61,637 nt of DNA from Streptomyces oryzae (GTDB lineage: Bacteria; Actinomycetota; Actinomycetes; Streptomycetales; Streptomycetaceae), in NCBI RefSeq assembly GCF_017676365.1, contig NZ_JADKMA010000017.1, positions 1-61,637 of the forward strand, given 5' to 3'. The stretch's first letter is position 1; every line of letters begins with the position of its first letter. This document shows, in pieces, positions 1 through 7,560 of the stretch. The translations under genes and the position numbers were made by a program. Below the pieces are notes generated by a model. It saw only the letters and a list, made by a program, of their open reading frames with translations. It did no database searches and was not told the DNA's origin.

Positions 1-291
1 GCCCTGGGACTGGGGGGCGTTGTTGCCCTTGCCATCGGAGGAGGCGTTGTCGCCGTCGCCGCTGCCCTCGCCGCCGCCGCGGTTGGCGAAGGCGATGGCG
101 GCGATGAGGAGGACGACCACGGCGACGACCGTCACCAGGCTCCGCCCGGGGCGGCTGGGCGGCCGGTTGCCGCCGCCCTCACTTCCGGGCAGGCGTGTTC
201 GAGTCGTTGTCCGTGCGCCGTCCCGGGCGCCGGGCACGCCTTCGCTGGTGCGAGTACGCGCCTCGTACTCGTCGCCGTCGCCGATGATCAT
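1..291 (-). CDS. Partial single-pass membrane protein, C-terminus outside window
   Basis: The reading frame runs off the left edge, so only the first 97 residues are visible. They begin MIIGDGDEYEARTR, continue with an Arg/Thr/Gly/Pro-rich cytoplasmic-looking segment of about 50 residues, then one hydrophobic helix (SLVTVVAVVLLIAAIAFAN, about residues 50-68), then a Gly/Ser/Asp/Asn-rich linker still open at base 1. The start at 291 is preceded by a purine-rich GAGGGGG about 13 nt upstream; an in-frame stop-free extension with a better start was not found. This is the shape of a type II membrane protein with an extracytoplasmic domain lying off the window. I do not recognise the family; in Streptomyces this neighbourhood may belong to the conjugation-like cmd cluster, but that is inference from position. 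Confidence 0.7.
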   Translation of the reverse strand, partial: MIIGDGDEYEARTRTSEGVPGARDGARTTTRTRLPGSEGGGNRPPSRPGRSLVTVVAVVVLLIAAIAFANRGGGEGSGDGDNASSDGKGNNAPQSQG

Positions 292-605
292 GCCGGCCTG
301 GCCCCCTCGACCTCTGTCGCTCAACTGCCGTCACTGCATTGTCTCCTCAGATGACGGTAGCGGTGTCACACCGCGCATGTGCCGTGTGCAAGACAGGTGA
401 ACGGCAGCATTTCGAACACCGCGACGGTGCGCCGTCTGTGTTCTTGCCGCTCAGGGGGCGATTACGCGCACGGTACGGGGGCGGGCGGTGCACCGGTGCG
501 CCCCCGGTGCTCGGCGGGGCCCAGGGCGGCAGCTGAGCGGCTGCAGGGCGGGTTTGAGTATCCGTACCCATGTGCGGGGCGCCGGGGTGGTCCAGGCTGC
601 CGGGT
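292..605. other. Intergenic region without a recognisable gene
   Basis: Short frames on both strands lack coding bias or a ribosome binding site. The region separates the leftward partial gene from the rightward YiaA/YiaB-like gene and so should hold two divergent promoters; I see no convincing operator, repeat or RNA gene in it. Confidence 0.6.
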
Positions 606-905
606 ATGACTGATGTGACTCCTTCCGTGCAGAGACCCACCACCGCGGCGTTCTTCGTGCAGTCGGCGATTGCCTTCGGGGTCTCGCTGCTCGCGCTGCT
701 CGTGGGGATCGTGCGGCTGCCGGTCGGCCCGTGGGAGCGCGGGTATCTGGGCCTCGGGCTGGTCTTCGTGGTGTCCTCCGCGTTCACGCTGGCCAAGTGC
801 GTACGGGACAGGCAGGAGGTCTCGGAGGTGACGAACCGCGTGGACAAGGCGCGGATCGACAAGCTGCTGACCGAGGTCGATCCGTTCGGTCAGGGCAAGG
901 TGTGA
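606..905 (+). CDS. YiaA/YiaB-family two-helix inner membrane protein
   Basis: A 99-residue protein with two hydrophobic helices (AFFVQSAIAFGVSLLALLVGIV and YLGLGLVFVVSSAFTLAKCV) joined by a short loop containing PVGPWERG, followed by a charged tail (RDRQEVSEVTNRVDKARID). This matches the layout of the YiaA/YiaB family of small membrane proteins, whose biochemical function is unknown. I chose ATG 606 because the conserved part begins there, although the Shine-Dalgarno is weak; an upstream in-frame ATG at 570 would add 12 unconserved residues. It is monocistronic, converging with the DUF4865 gene only 28 bp downstream. Confidence 0.85.
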   Translation: MTDVTPSVQRPTTAAFFVQSAIAFGVSLLALLVGIVRLPVGPWERGYLGLGLVFVVSSAFTLAKCVRDRQEVSEVTNRVDKARIDKLLTEVDPFGQGKV

Positions 906-933
906 GGTTCGGCGGCAGCCTGCTGTTCGTACG

Positions 934-1551
934 TCACCACTGGCGGCCCGCGGGGAGTTCGGTGAGGCCGGGGGACGAGAGGTGCAGCACTTCGTAGCGT
1001 TCGGTCGCCGGTTCGGCCTCGTCCACGGTCTCGCGCCACAGGACGAAGCGCAGCAGCTGCCAGTGGTGGGGATCGAGGGCCAGCGCCGCGGTGTGGACGT
1101 CACCGTTCGCCGCCAGTGCCTGCAGCTCCTCGACCTCGCGTTCGACGAGAGCGGCCAGCCCGAGACCCGTACCGCCCTCCGCGTCGGGGTGCGGCGGGAG
1201 CGGCGTCAGGCGGCGGGAGGCGGCCTTGGGGGGTGTGGGGCGGGCTCCTCCGGGCACGCACGCCACTCCGGTCCAGTGCCGGACGGCGGGGCGGCCGAAG
1301 TCGCGGACGATGTTGTGGAATCCGCCGTCGCCGAAGAGGAAGTGGCCCATCGCGGCCGTGTCGTGCCACAGGTAGAAGGGCGCGTACTGGTTGACGGGAG
1401 AGCCGTGCACCCCGCGTTCCCGGATGAGATATGCCTTCAGGCCCAGGCCGGCCCGCTGATCGAGGGCGTGGCCGCCGCGGGCGACGCGGTGGCGGATGAT
1501 CCCCATGTCGTAGTCGGCGGGGAGGGTGATCTCGTACTGGTTCGCGTACAC
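934..1551 (-). CDS. DUF4865 family protein
   Basis: A 205-residue protein that opens with YEITLPADYDMGIIRHRVA, the characteristic start of DUF4865 proteins, and continues with AYLIRERG, NQYAPFYLWHDTAAMGHFLFG and a Trp-rich C-terminal part (HHWQLLRFVLWRETV). The family is of unknown function; members often sit beside TetR regulators or oxidoreductases and may have a dimeric alpha/beta-barrel-like fold, which is inference. The GTG start at 1551 has GGAG six bases upstream. About 50 bp further upstream lies a near-perfect palindrome (1599-1616), the probable operator for this gene, but no TetR gene is next to it in this window. Confidence 0.8.
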   Translation of the reverse strand: MYANQYEITLPADYDMGIIRHRVARGGHALDQRAGLGLKAYLIRERGVHGSPVNQYAPFYLWHDTAAMGHFLFGDGGFHNIVRDFGRPAVRHWTGVACVPGGARPTPPKAASRRLTPLPPHPDAEGGTGLGLAALVEREVEELQALAANGDVHTAALALDPHHWQLLRFVLWRETVDEAEPATERYEVLHLSSPGLTELPAGRQW

Positions 1552-1598
1552 GGGCTGCTCCGGGCTCGGCGGGCACGGTCCCGTGCATGGTAAGACCC

Positions 1599-1616
1599 GT
1601 ACATACTAGTAGGTAC
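1599..1616. promoter_or_regulatory. Palindromic operator, probably for a TetR-family repressor
   Basis: The 18 bases GTACATACTAGTAGGTAC form an inverted repeat (GTACnTACTAGTAnGTAC) with a single mismatched pair. It lies 48 bp upstream of the GTG start of the DUF4865 gene, where it would overlap the promoter. Length and symmetry fit a TetR-type dimer site. The matching regulator is not encoded adjacent to it. Confidence 0.6.
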
Positions 1617-1660
1617 AGTCGGGGTGCTCGGCCCCCTTGCCGGCGGCCTAAGGCCTCCGC

Positions 1661-2311
1661 CTACGCGCGTTTGCGGGCCAGTGTGACGCCGTCCCTCAGG
1701 GGCAGCATCACGGACTCCATACGTTCGTCCGCGGTGATGGTGTCGTTGATCCGGCGGATGGCGACGTCCGCCTCGTCCTGTGCTGCCGGGTCCACGACAC
1801 GGCCCGAGCGCAGCACGTTGTCCAGCACGATCAGTCCACCGGGACGCAGCCGCGGCACCAGTGCCTCGTAGTACGCCGGGTAGCCGGTCTTGTCCGCGTC
1901 GATGAACGCGAAGTCGACGAACTCCTCCTGCGGCAGTGCGTGCAGCGTCTCGACAGCGGGGGCGAGGTGCAGGTCGACGCGGTCGGTGAGGCCGGCGCGT
2001 TCCCAGTAGCGGCGGGCGATGGACGTCCACTCCTCCGAGACGTCGCAGGCGATCAGCCGGCCGTCCGCGGGCAGCCCGCGGGCGATGCAGATGGAGGAGT
2101 AGCCGGTGAACACGCCGACCTCGACGGCGGTCCTGGCACCCGTCAGCCGCACCAGCATCGTGAGGAACTCGCCCTCGTCGTGGGTGATCTGCATGGTCGG
2201 GAGGTCCGGCACGCGCTCGTGGGTCTCCTCGACCAGATCGCGGAGGACTTCGTCAGCCGGCGTGCAGTGGGCCAGCAGATAGTCGTGGAGGGCGGGGTTC
2301 ACGATGTCCAT
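1661..2311 (-). CDS. Class I SAM-dependent O-methyltransferase (caffeoyl-CoA/catechol type)
   Basis: This 216-residue enzyme has the full layout of the metal-dependent O-methyltransferase family: an N-terminal helical segment, motif I VEVGVFTGYSS around residue 64 for S-adenosylmethionine, a second acidic strand ending LIACDVSEEW, and the metal/catalytic segment FVDFAFIDADKTGYPAYYE followed by GLIVLDNVLRSG with the conserved Asp and Asn ligands. Such enzymes methylate catechol-like hydroxyls in the cytoplasm; the substrate here cannot be read from sequence. The ATG at 2311 has AAGGAG seven bases upstream. The gene lies just upstream of the DUF4865 gene on the same strand, but the 109-bp gap and the operator in it suggest separate control. 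Confidence 0.9.
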   Translation of the reverse strand: MDIVNPALHDYLLAHCTPADEVLRDLVEETHERVPDLPTMQITHDEGEFLTMLVRLTGARTAVEVGVFTGYSSICIARGLPADGRLIACDVSEEWTSIARRYWERAGLTDRVDLHLAPAVETLHALPQEEFVDFAFIDADKTGYPAYYEALVPRLRPGGLIVLDNVLRSGRVVDPAAQDEADVAIRRINDTITADERMESVMLPLRDGVTLARKRA

Positions 2312-2413
2312 GGAGCTCCTTGTGAGCGGGCGCGGGCCGGCGCCGGGCGCGCCGCTGTGTCGTCTGTGGCCTCGCGGCTGAGCGGTCCTCGGAGCGCCGT
2401 GCCGCGGCGGGGG

Positions 2414-2722
2414 CTAGACCGCCATGCCGTAGACGATGGTGAACAGGGTGCCGAGGGAACCGATGATGAACACGCCGGTCAGCCCGGCGACGATCAGACC
2501 TTTCCCCTGTTCGGCGCTGAAGGTGTCGCGGAGCGCCGTGGCGCCGATCCGCTGCTTGGCAGCGCCCCAGATGGCGATGCCGAGGCAGAGCAGGATGGCC
2601 ACGGCCATGATGACCTCGATCATTACCCGGGCCTCGTGCCCGAGGGAGCCGAACGGGCCCCAGTCCGGCGCGATCCCGCCGATGATGGTGGTGATATCGC
2701 CTTTGTCAGCCGCCAGGAACAT
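2414..2722 (-). CDS. Small two-helix integral membrane protein
   Basis: A 102-residue protein starting MFLAADKGDITTIIGG, with two hydrophobic helices (VMIEVIMAVAILLCLGIAIWG, around residues 34-54, and LIVAGLTGVFIIGSLGTLFTIVYG near the C-terminus) separated by a charged loop (AAKQRIGATALRDTFSAEQGKG). Small size and two-helix hairpin resemble VirB2/TrbC-like pilin subunits of type IV secretion-like systems; that analogy is structural only. I took ATG 2722 rather than the longer open frame to 3004, because the upstream part is low-complexity and overlaps a tandem repeat. It is divergent from the SLT-NlpC/P60 gene at 3109, a VirB1-like partner in conjugation machines, which supports the analogy. 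Confidence 0.75.
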   Translation of the reverse strand: MFLAADKGDITTIIGGIAPDWGPFGSLGHEARVMIEVIMAVAILLCLGIAIWGAAKQRIGATALRDTFSAEQGKGLIVAGLTGVFIIGSLGTLFTIVYGMAV

Positions 2723-2868
2723 GGTGAACTCACCGCCTAGTTTCAAGGTTTGTCTCTGACGGATTGTGCCACGGACCGGTGACATGAGGGCCGTCGAGCT
2801 TGCCCGAAGTGGCCCCGATTCGTGGCCGCTTCGGGAACCGTGGCGGGGAATCGACGGTCCTGGGCAGA

Positions 2869-2904
2869 AGAGGGGCAGAGAGAGGGGCAGAGAGAGGGGC
2901 AGAG
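2869..2904. repeat. Three perfect 12-bp tandem repeats in a divergent intergenic region
   Basis: The unit AGAGGGGCAGAG occurs three times without mismatch, with partial copies on both sides. It lies in the 386-bp space between the leftward gene starting at 2722 and the rightward gene starting at 3109. Nothing else in that space (2723-3108) was recognised, apart from the Shine-Dalgarno of the rightward gene. Confidence 0.85.
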
Positions 2905-3108
2905 AGGGACAGGAGACGGGTAAGAGGGGGGCACGGTCGCTCGGTCGTACATCCGTGCGCCCCTGGTGGGTCAAGTGCGGGGCGGGGCAGGTGATCTCGT
3001 TCACCTTCGCGCCCGTCGTCCGCCGTTCCGCTCGGAGGGCCGGCCTGGAATGATGTACGGGCGTGGTCGGCGTTACCGAACTGGGTTCCTGTGGGGGAGG
3101 GTTGGGCA

Positions 3109-4089
3109 GTGCGCCGTAGAAGAGCGTGGCTGCTGGCGATCGGTGGCGGAGTGGGGTCGCTGTCTCTGTTCGTCACGCTGCTCGTGGTGGGCACCTATGT
3201 GGCCTCCGCCGGCCTGCCGGGGGCGGTGGGCGGCGCCGTGGGGCTCGCCAAGGGCTCCGTGCCGGCTGCCTACGCGGGGCTCGTCCAGAAGTGGGGCAAC
3301 CTGTGCAAGGCCCTCAACCCCGCGCTGCTCGCCGCGCAGCTCAACCAGGAGAGCGGCTTCAACCCCAAGGCGCAGAGCCCCGCAAAGGCGCAGGGCATAG
3401 CGCAGTTCATCCCGGCCACCTGGGCCACACACGGCATGGACGCCAACGGCGACGGCAAGAAGAACGTGCACGACCCCGAGGACGCCATTCCCTCCGCCGC
3501 GAGCTACGACTGCAAGCTGGCCGCCAACGTCAAGAGCGTGCCCGGCGACGCCTCGGACAACATGCTCGCCGCGTACAACGCGGGTCCGTACGCCGTCCTC
3601 AAGTACCGCGGCGTGCCGCCCTACAGCGAGACCAAGAACTACGTCTCCACCATCCGCAAGATGGAGCAGAGCTTCGCCGCGCCCACCGGCCGGCTCAGCC
3701 CCACCAAGCAGGGCGCGGGCGCCATCGCCTTCGCGCAGAGCAAGCTGGGCACCCCGTATCTGTGGGGCGGCAACGGCACGGCGGAGCAGGGCGGCCGGTT
3801 CGACTGTTCGGGGCTGACGAAGGCGGCGTACGCGAAGGTCGGCGTCAAGCTGCCCCGGGTGGCCAACGACCAGTACAACACCGGGCCGCATCCCAAGCGG
3901 AGCGAACTGCTCCCGGGGGACCTGGTCTTCTTCGCCAACGACCTGACCAGCTCCCGGTCCATCCACCATGTGGGCATCTACGTCGGTGGTGGCAAAATGA
4001 TCAACGCTCCCTATACCGGAGCGAAGATCCGCTACGACCCGATCGACAGCCCGGACTACTTCGGGGCGACCCGGCCGAGCGCCAAGTGA
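3109..4089 (+). CDS. Membrane-anchored bifunctional wall hydrolase: lytic transglycosylase plus NlpC/P60 endopeptidase
   Basis: A 326-residue protein with an uncleaved-looking N-terminal anchor (residues 8-30), a transglycosylase SLT domain (about 50-190) with catalytic Glu81 in NQESGFNPKA and the AYNAGPYAV motif, and an NlpC/P60 domain (about 205-320) with Cys233 in FDCSGLT and His in HHVGIYVGGG. It should cleave glycan strands and stem peptides at the outer membrane face. This order of domains is that of CwlT/VirB1-like hydrolases of Gram-positive conjugative elements. GTG 3109 is preferred over GTG 3091 because GGGGGAGGG lies 8 nt upstream of it. It is divergent from a small membrane protein and followed by a PAP2 phosphatase. 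Confidence 0.9.
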   Translation: MRRRRAWLLAIGGGVGSLSLFVTLLVVGTYVASAGLPGAVGGAVGLAKGSVPAAYAGLVQKWGNLCKALNPALLAAQLNQESGFNPKAQSPAKAQGIAQFIPATWATHGMDANGDGKKNVHDPEDAIPSAASYDCKLAANVKSVPGDASDNMLAAYNAGPYAVLKYRGVPPYSETKNYVSTIRKMEQSFAAPTGRLSPTKQGAGAIAFAQSKLGTPYLWGGNGTAEQGGRFDCSGLTKAAYAKVGVKLPRVANDQYNTGPHPKRSELLPGDLVFFANDLTSSRSIHHVGIYVGGGKMINAPYTGAKIRYDPIDSPDYFGATRPSAK

Positions 4090-4369
4090 CCTGAAGGCCA
4101 CGGCGTGGAGTACGCCAGGTTGCGCAGCTCAGGGGCAAGCTTGTGCGCACAGCGCAGGGATTGCGTCAACAATGCGTGAGGCATGGGCCCTGAGCTGCGC
4201 CGATGGGTCACCCTTGGGTAACGTCATGGTGATCGTTCGGTAAGAACGGAACGCTCCGCCTGCCGCAGCGCGTTTTCTCCACGGAACGGGACTTCCGCAC
4301 CGCGACCACGGGGGGTCGTCAGCGTGATCCAGTGATGAGCACACAGCCGAAGTGAGGGGCCGCACCGCG
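4090..4369. other. Intergenic region upstream of the PAP2 gene
   Basis: No gene is seen. A small inverted repeat, CGTTC-ggtaa-GAACG, lies near 4232-4246 in a locally A/T-richer patch and may mark the promoter of the PAP2 gene. Frames on the minus strand lack a start with a ribosome binding site. Confidence 0.5.
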
Positions 4370-5089
4370 ATGGCACTCTGGGACAACCCTGATGTCGAAC
4401 TGCTCTACGAGATCAACGGGCTGGCCAAGGACGCACCTACCTGGGCCGACCGCGTCATGGAGTACATCGGGGAGTACGGCATCGCCGTGGGGCTCGTCGT
4501 ACTGACGCTGTGGGCCTGGTGGGGCGTGACCCGCAGACGCGAGAGCCGGGACGAGGCGCTGAGCGGATTCGCCGGGCTGCTCTGGGCTCCGCTGGCGGCA
4601 CTGATCGCGCTCGCCGTGAACATCCCCATCCGCGGCTTCGTCGAGCGGCCGCGGCCCTTCCTGGAACACAAGGCCGTGGAGCCCCTCATTCAGGGCAAGA
4701 CGGACTTCTCCTTCGTCAGTGACCACGCCACGCTCACCATGGCCATCGCCGTCGGCATCTTCATGGTCCAGCGCAAGCCCGGGCTCTTCGCCATCGCCCT
4801 GGCTCTCCTGGAGGCCTTCTGCCGCGTCTACATGGGGGTGCACTACCCCACCGACGTCATCGGCGGACTCGCGCTGGGCACCGCTGTCGCGCTGCTGCTG
4901 GCCCCCGTCGCCATGTGGGCGCTGACGCCGCTGGTGCGGGCCGTGGCCGGGAACGCCCGGCTGGAGACGCTGCTGTGGGCAGGTGCGGCTGCCGCGGCCG
5001 TAGGCGCTGCCGCGGCGGGCCGCCGGGCTGCGGGCCGGTCCGGCGAGGGCGAGCGGCGCCGCGCGGGGGACCGCGACCTGGCGGCTTGA
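4370..5089 (+). CDS. PAP2-superfamily membrane phosphatase
   Basis: A 239-residue multi-pass membrane protein with the PAP2 phosphatase signature: motif 1 around FVERPRPF, motif 2 SFVSDHATLTMA (the consensus PSGH appears as VSDHA) and motif 3 CRVYMGVHYPTDVIGG with the nucleophilic His and its Asp partner. Members dephosphorylate lipid phosphates such as undecaprenyl pyrophosphate or phosphatidic acid at the outer membrane face. The tail is Ala/Gly/Arg-rich and probably disordered. I chose ATG 4370 (GAGGGG about 11 nt upstream) over GTG 4352. It stands alone and may work with the wall hydrolase upstream in cell-envelope metabolism, which is inference. Confidence 0.88.
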   Translation: MALWDNPDVELLYEINGLAKDAPTWADRVMEYIGEYGIAVGLVVLTLWAWWGVTRRRESRDEALSGFAGLLWAPLAALIALAVNIPIRGFVERPRPFLEHKAVEPLIQGKTDFSFVSDHATLTMAIAVGIFMVQRKPGLFAIALALLEAFCRVYMGVHYPTDVIGGLALGTAVALLLAPVAMWALTPLVRAVAGNARLETLLWAGAAAAAVGAAAAGRRAAGRSGEGERRRAGDRDLAA

Positions 5090-5152
5090 GGGCTTGGCAG
5101 CCTGACGGGCCGAGGGCCTGAGGGCTGAACGGCACTACGGCTACAACTGCAA

Positions 5153-5410
5153 CTACAGCGCCCCTGCCGCACTGTCCGGCGGGGACGCTGTCGTGCTGTT
5201 GCCGTGCTGCTGCAGGTGCGCCCGGCCGTCCTCGCGGGCGCGGTCGCGGGCTCGGCGGGCGGGGCCGCGCCAGCCGCAGCTGCACGACGCGGCGCAGAAG
5301 GAGCCCCGTTCGCTCAACGACGTCCCGTGCGGGGCCGCCTGGCCCGCCTGGGCCGTCGAGTGGGCCGGATTCGCCGGGTCCGGCTGGTGTTCGGGAGCTA
5401 GCTCTCGCAC
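5153..5410 (-). CDS. Small cysteine-motif protein (CSCGW)
   Basis: An 85-residue frame with strongly G/C-ended codons, starting at GTG 5410 with GGTGG upstream. The N-terminal half is rich in Pro, Gln and Ala; the centre carries SFCAASCSCGWRGPARRA, where three closely spaced cysteines and a Trp recall small streptomycete proteins with a CxCGW(R/K)GP motif, and the C-terminal part is Arg/Asp-rich. Function is unknown; the cysteines could bind a metal. It is convergent with the PAP2 gene and divergent from the lipoprotein gene. The codon bias argues that it is real even though it also lies inside a longer open antisense frame. Confidence 0.6.
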   Translation of the reverse strand: MRELAPEHQPDPANPAHSTAQAGQAAPHGTSLSERGSFCAASCSCGWRGPARRARDRAREDGRAHLQQHGNSTTASPPDSAAGAL

Positions 5411-5548
5411 GTGACCACCGTACTCGGGCCGTGACGGCGTTCCCAGGGGCCTCGTTGAACCGTCGGATCCGGACCGGCCCTCGCCCCTGAGGGCACCTCC
5501 CGGCCGAAGGCTGGGCGGCGGCGACCGGGAGCGAGAGGTCGGCAGGAC

Positions 5549-6457
5549 ATGGCGGCGCGGCGGCAGTACCGAGGCGGCACGGTGCCCCTCCCGCTCGTGG
5601 CGGTGGCGCTCGGCGCGGTGCTGCTGTCGGTGGCCGGCTGCTCCGGGAAGGGTGCCGTGGCGACCGCCGGGCCTCCCACCGCCGCCGGGCCCCCTGCCGC
5701 CGGGCCGCAGGAGGGTGACGAGCCCTCCCGTCCCGGTCCGGCTGCCGTGCGGGCGGCGGCCGACCGGCTGGTACGGGCCGGGACGGCGCGGGTGCGTACG
5801 ACCATGGAGATGGTCAGCGGCCACACCCGGGTCACCATCGAGGGCCGCGGCGCGTTCGACCTGGCGAGGCGTACCGGCCAACTGCGGGTCGCGCTGCCGC
5901 CCGGCGCCGACGGGGTAGCGCCGGGGGAGCGCAGGCTGGTGCGCGAACTGGTCACTCCTGGCGCCCTGTACATGCGGCACCGCGCGGGCGTGCCGGACGA
6001 CAAGTGGGTGCGGGTGGACACCACCAGGCTGCCGGACGGGAACCTGGTCACCGGCGGGGCCACCGATCCGGTCACCGCCGCTCAACTGCTGTGCGGAGCA
6101 CGCCGGGTGGCGTACGAGGGCCGCACCGAGCTGGACGGCGTCCGGGTGTGGCACTACAGCGGTGTGGTCGACATCGAGCGCGCGGCCGCGGGGGCGCCGC
6201 CACTGGCACGGCGTCAGCTCAAGGCGGCGGAGAAAGGGTTCTCCGGGCGTACGGTGCCGTTCGACGCCTACCTCGACGCACAGGGCCGGCTGCGGAAGGT
6301 CCAGCACCGCTTCACCTTCGCCGCGGACCCGGACAGCCCGCCCGACGCGGACTACGCGGTCTCTTCGACGACGGTGCTGCACGGCTTCGGTACCCGGGTG
6401 CGGATCGCGATGCCGGGGCGGGGCGACATCTGGACGGGGAAGATCGCGGCACCGTAG
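5549..6457 (+). CDS. Secreted lipoprotein, LppX/LprG-like candidate
   Basis: A 302-residue protein with a classical lipoprotein signal peptide: basic start MAARRQYRGG, a hydrophobic core and the lipobox LSVAGC with lipidated Cys31. A Pro/Ala-rich linker follows, then a mostly beta-strand body containing RVRTTMEMVSGHTRVTIEGRG, LYMRH, WVRVDT, VWHYSGVVDIE and a C-terminal DADYAVSSTTVLHGFG. This arrangement is like LppX/LprG-type lipoproteins of actinobacteria, which bind lipids or assist envelope transport; assignment is by overall pattern. The gene is monocistronic and lies divergent from the small CSCGW protein. Confidence 0.75.
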   Translation: MAARRQYRGGTVPLPLVAVALGAVLLSVAGCSGKGAVATAGPPTAAGPPAAGPQEGDEPSRPGPAAVRAAADRLVRAGTARVRTTMEMVSGHTRVTIEGRGAFDLARRTGQLRVALPPGADGVAPGERRLVRELVTPGALYMRHRAGVPDDKWVRVDTTRLPDGNLVTGGATDPVTAAQLLCGARRVAYEGRTELDGVRVWHYSGVVDIERAAAGAPPLARRQLKAAEKGFSGRTVPFDAYLDAQGRLRKVQHRFTFAADPDSPPDADYAVSSTTVLHGFGTRVRIAMPGRGDIWTGKIAAP

Positions 6458-6611
6458 CCCCGCGCCATGGTGGCGTCCGTGGTTCCGGGCCGGTAAATGA
6501 TTCGGAAGTGCCATGCGCCCGGGCGGCGGCCTCCCTAGGCTGGGAGGCTGGGCCCCGGCTCGGCCGCGGTGCTCCGCCCGGTGGATCCGTGCAGCACGGG
6601 AGGTGATACGT

Positions 6612-6836
6612 GTGCCCGTACCGAAGCGTGACGACAGGGGCGACGGCCGTGGGGGCCGCTGCCGACGGCGTTCGCTGATGCAGGACCACGTCGCTCTCGC
6701 AGAGATCGAGCTGTGCGGCGAGTTGATGATCGCTGCGTCCGCAGCCGAGGGGCCGCTGAGTGTGGCCCGTATCGACGAGGTGCTGCGGCGCGCGGCGGAC
6801 GAACTGGACGACCTTCCGCGGTCGTCGGCCTGCTGA
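6612..6836 (+). CDS. Small hypothetical protein
   Basis: A 74-residue protein of unknown function. GTG 6612 is chosen because GGGAGG lies 8 nt upstream; the conserved-looking part begins at an internal ATG (6678), MQDHVALAEIELCGELMIAA, followed by ARIDEVLRRAADEL, two predicted amphipathic helices. The N-terminus is short and basic. No signal peptide, membrane helix or metal site is seen apart from two isolated cysteines. It is followed by the imperfect repeat array derived from the csoR 3' end. Confidence 0.6.
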   Translation: MPVPKRDDRGDGRGGRCRRRSLMQDHVALAEIELCGELMIAASAAEGPLSVARIDEVLRRAADELDDLPRSSAC

Positions 6837-6879
6837 GACCGTCTCCGGGCCGGGCGGGGGTCCGGGCGAGGCGCGGGTC

Positions 6880-7003
6880 GTGCACAGCAGTCGCGAACGA
6901 GTGCGCAGCAGATGAAGATCAGGTGCGCAGCAGACGCGAATCAGCTGTGCGGCAGTCGCGGACCCGGTGCGCAGCAGTCGCCGATCAGGTGCGCAGCAGG
7001 CGG
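6880..7003. repeat. Imperfect 20-24 bp tandem repeats duplicating the 3' end of csoR
   Basis: About six degenerate units share the core GTGCGCAGCAG followed by roughly CGnnGATCAG. The rightmost unit is the coding 3' end of csoR itself (codons for LLRT and the stop on the minus strand). The others lie downstream of the csoR stop, so the gene end appears to have been copied repeatedly. Units have no unique spacers and are too degenerate for CRISPR. Confidence 0.75.
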
Positions 7004-7353
7004 GCGATGGCGGCGGTGGCTTCCTCGACCTTGGCGTCCATCTCGGCGCCGCCGTCCAGCGCGGCGTGTGCCACGCAGTGCCGCAGATGCTCCTCCAGGA
7101 GCTGAAGCGCGAAGGACTGGAGGGCCTTGGTGGAGGCGGAGACCTGGGTCAGTATGTCGATGCAGTAGACGTCCTCGTCCACCATGCGCTGGAGCCCGCG
7201 GATCTGGCCCTCGATCCGGCGCAGTCGCTTGACGTGAGCTTCCTTGTTCTTGGTGTAACCGTGCTCGCCGGTGGCCGCGTGTGCCGAGCAGGATTCCGAC
7301 GTGGCTTCGGCCACGGTCTGCGGCGTGTCCGGTGTGGTCTGCGGCGACGTCAT
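6985..7353 (-). CDS. csoR: CsoR-family copper-sensing repressor
   Basis: A 122-residue protein of the CsoR/RcnR family, which represses copper export genes until Cu(I) binds. Family features visible are the KNKEAHVKRLRRIEGQIRG helix, the first ligand Cys in DEDVYCIDILTQVSA, and the His-x3-Cys pair in EEHLRHCVAHA, together the Cu(I) site Cys-His-Cys. ATG 7353 is taken because GGGAGGA lies six bases upstream; a longer frame to 7410 would overlap its own operator. A palindrome at 7409-7425 probably gives autoregulation. No copper exporter is adjacent; the divergent neighbour is the DUF47/pit pair. The family includes nickel and sulfide sensors, so copper is an inference from the ligands. Confidence 0.88.
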   Translation of the reverse strand: MTSPQTTPDTPQTVAEATSESCSAHAATGEHGYTKNKEAHVKRLRRIEGQIRGLQRMVDEDVYCIDILTQVSASTKALQSFALQLLEEHLRHCVAHAALDGGAEMDAKVEEATAAIARLLRT

Positions 7354-7408
7354 GCGGTCCTCCCGGGTGGTGGTGAGGGGCTGCCGGAGCCGTGATATCG
7401 GGCTCGTC

Positions 7409-7425
7409 ATACCCCTCCTGGGTAT
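7409..7425. promoter_or_regulatory. CsoR-type operator between csoR and the DUF47 gene
   Basis: ATACCC-ctcct-GGGTAT is a perfect 6-bp inverted repeat with a C/G-rich centre, like known CsoR sites (TACCC...GGGTA). It sits 56 bp upstream of the csoR start, overlapping a TATGAT-like -10 on the plus strand. It would let CsoR repress itself and could also touch the rightward promoter. Confidence 0.7.
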
Positions 7426-7560
7426 ATGATACCGGACTTCTCGGAGCCCGCTTCAGAAGGCGAGTCTCCATGGGTGACACTGGGGGACGCCGGTTCGCTG
7501 TGGCCGGATGATGCGCCTAGCATCAACGAGACCGTCGCCGATGCACCCCGAGGACCCCCA

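Noticed and set aside
6880..7003. Repeat array considered as a CRISPR
   Set aside because: Units are degenerate, no constant repeat/unique spacer pattern exists, no cas genes are nearby, and one unit is the coding end of csoR.
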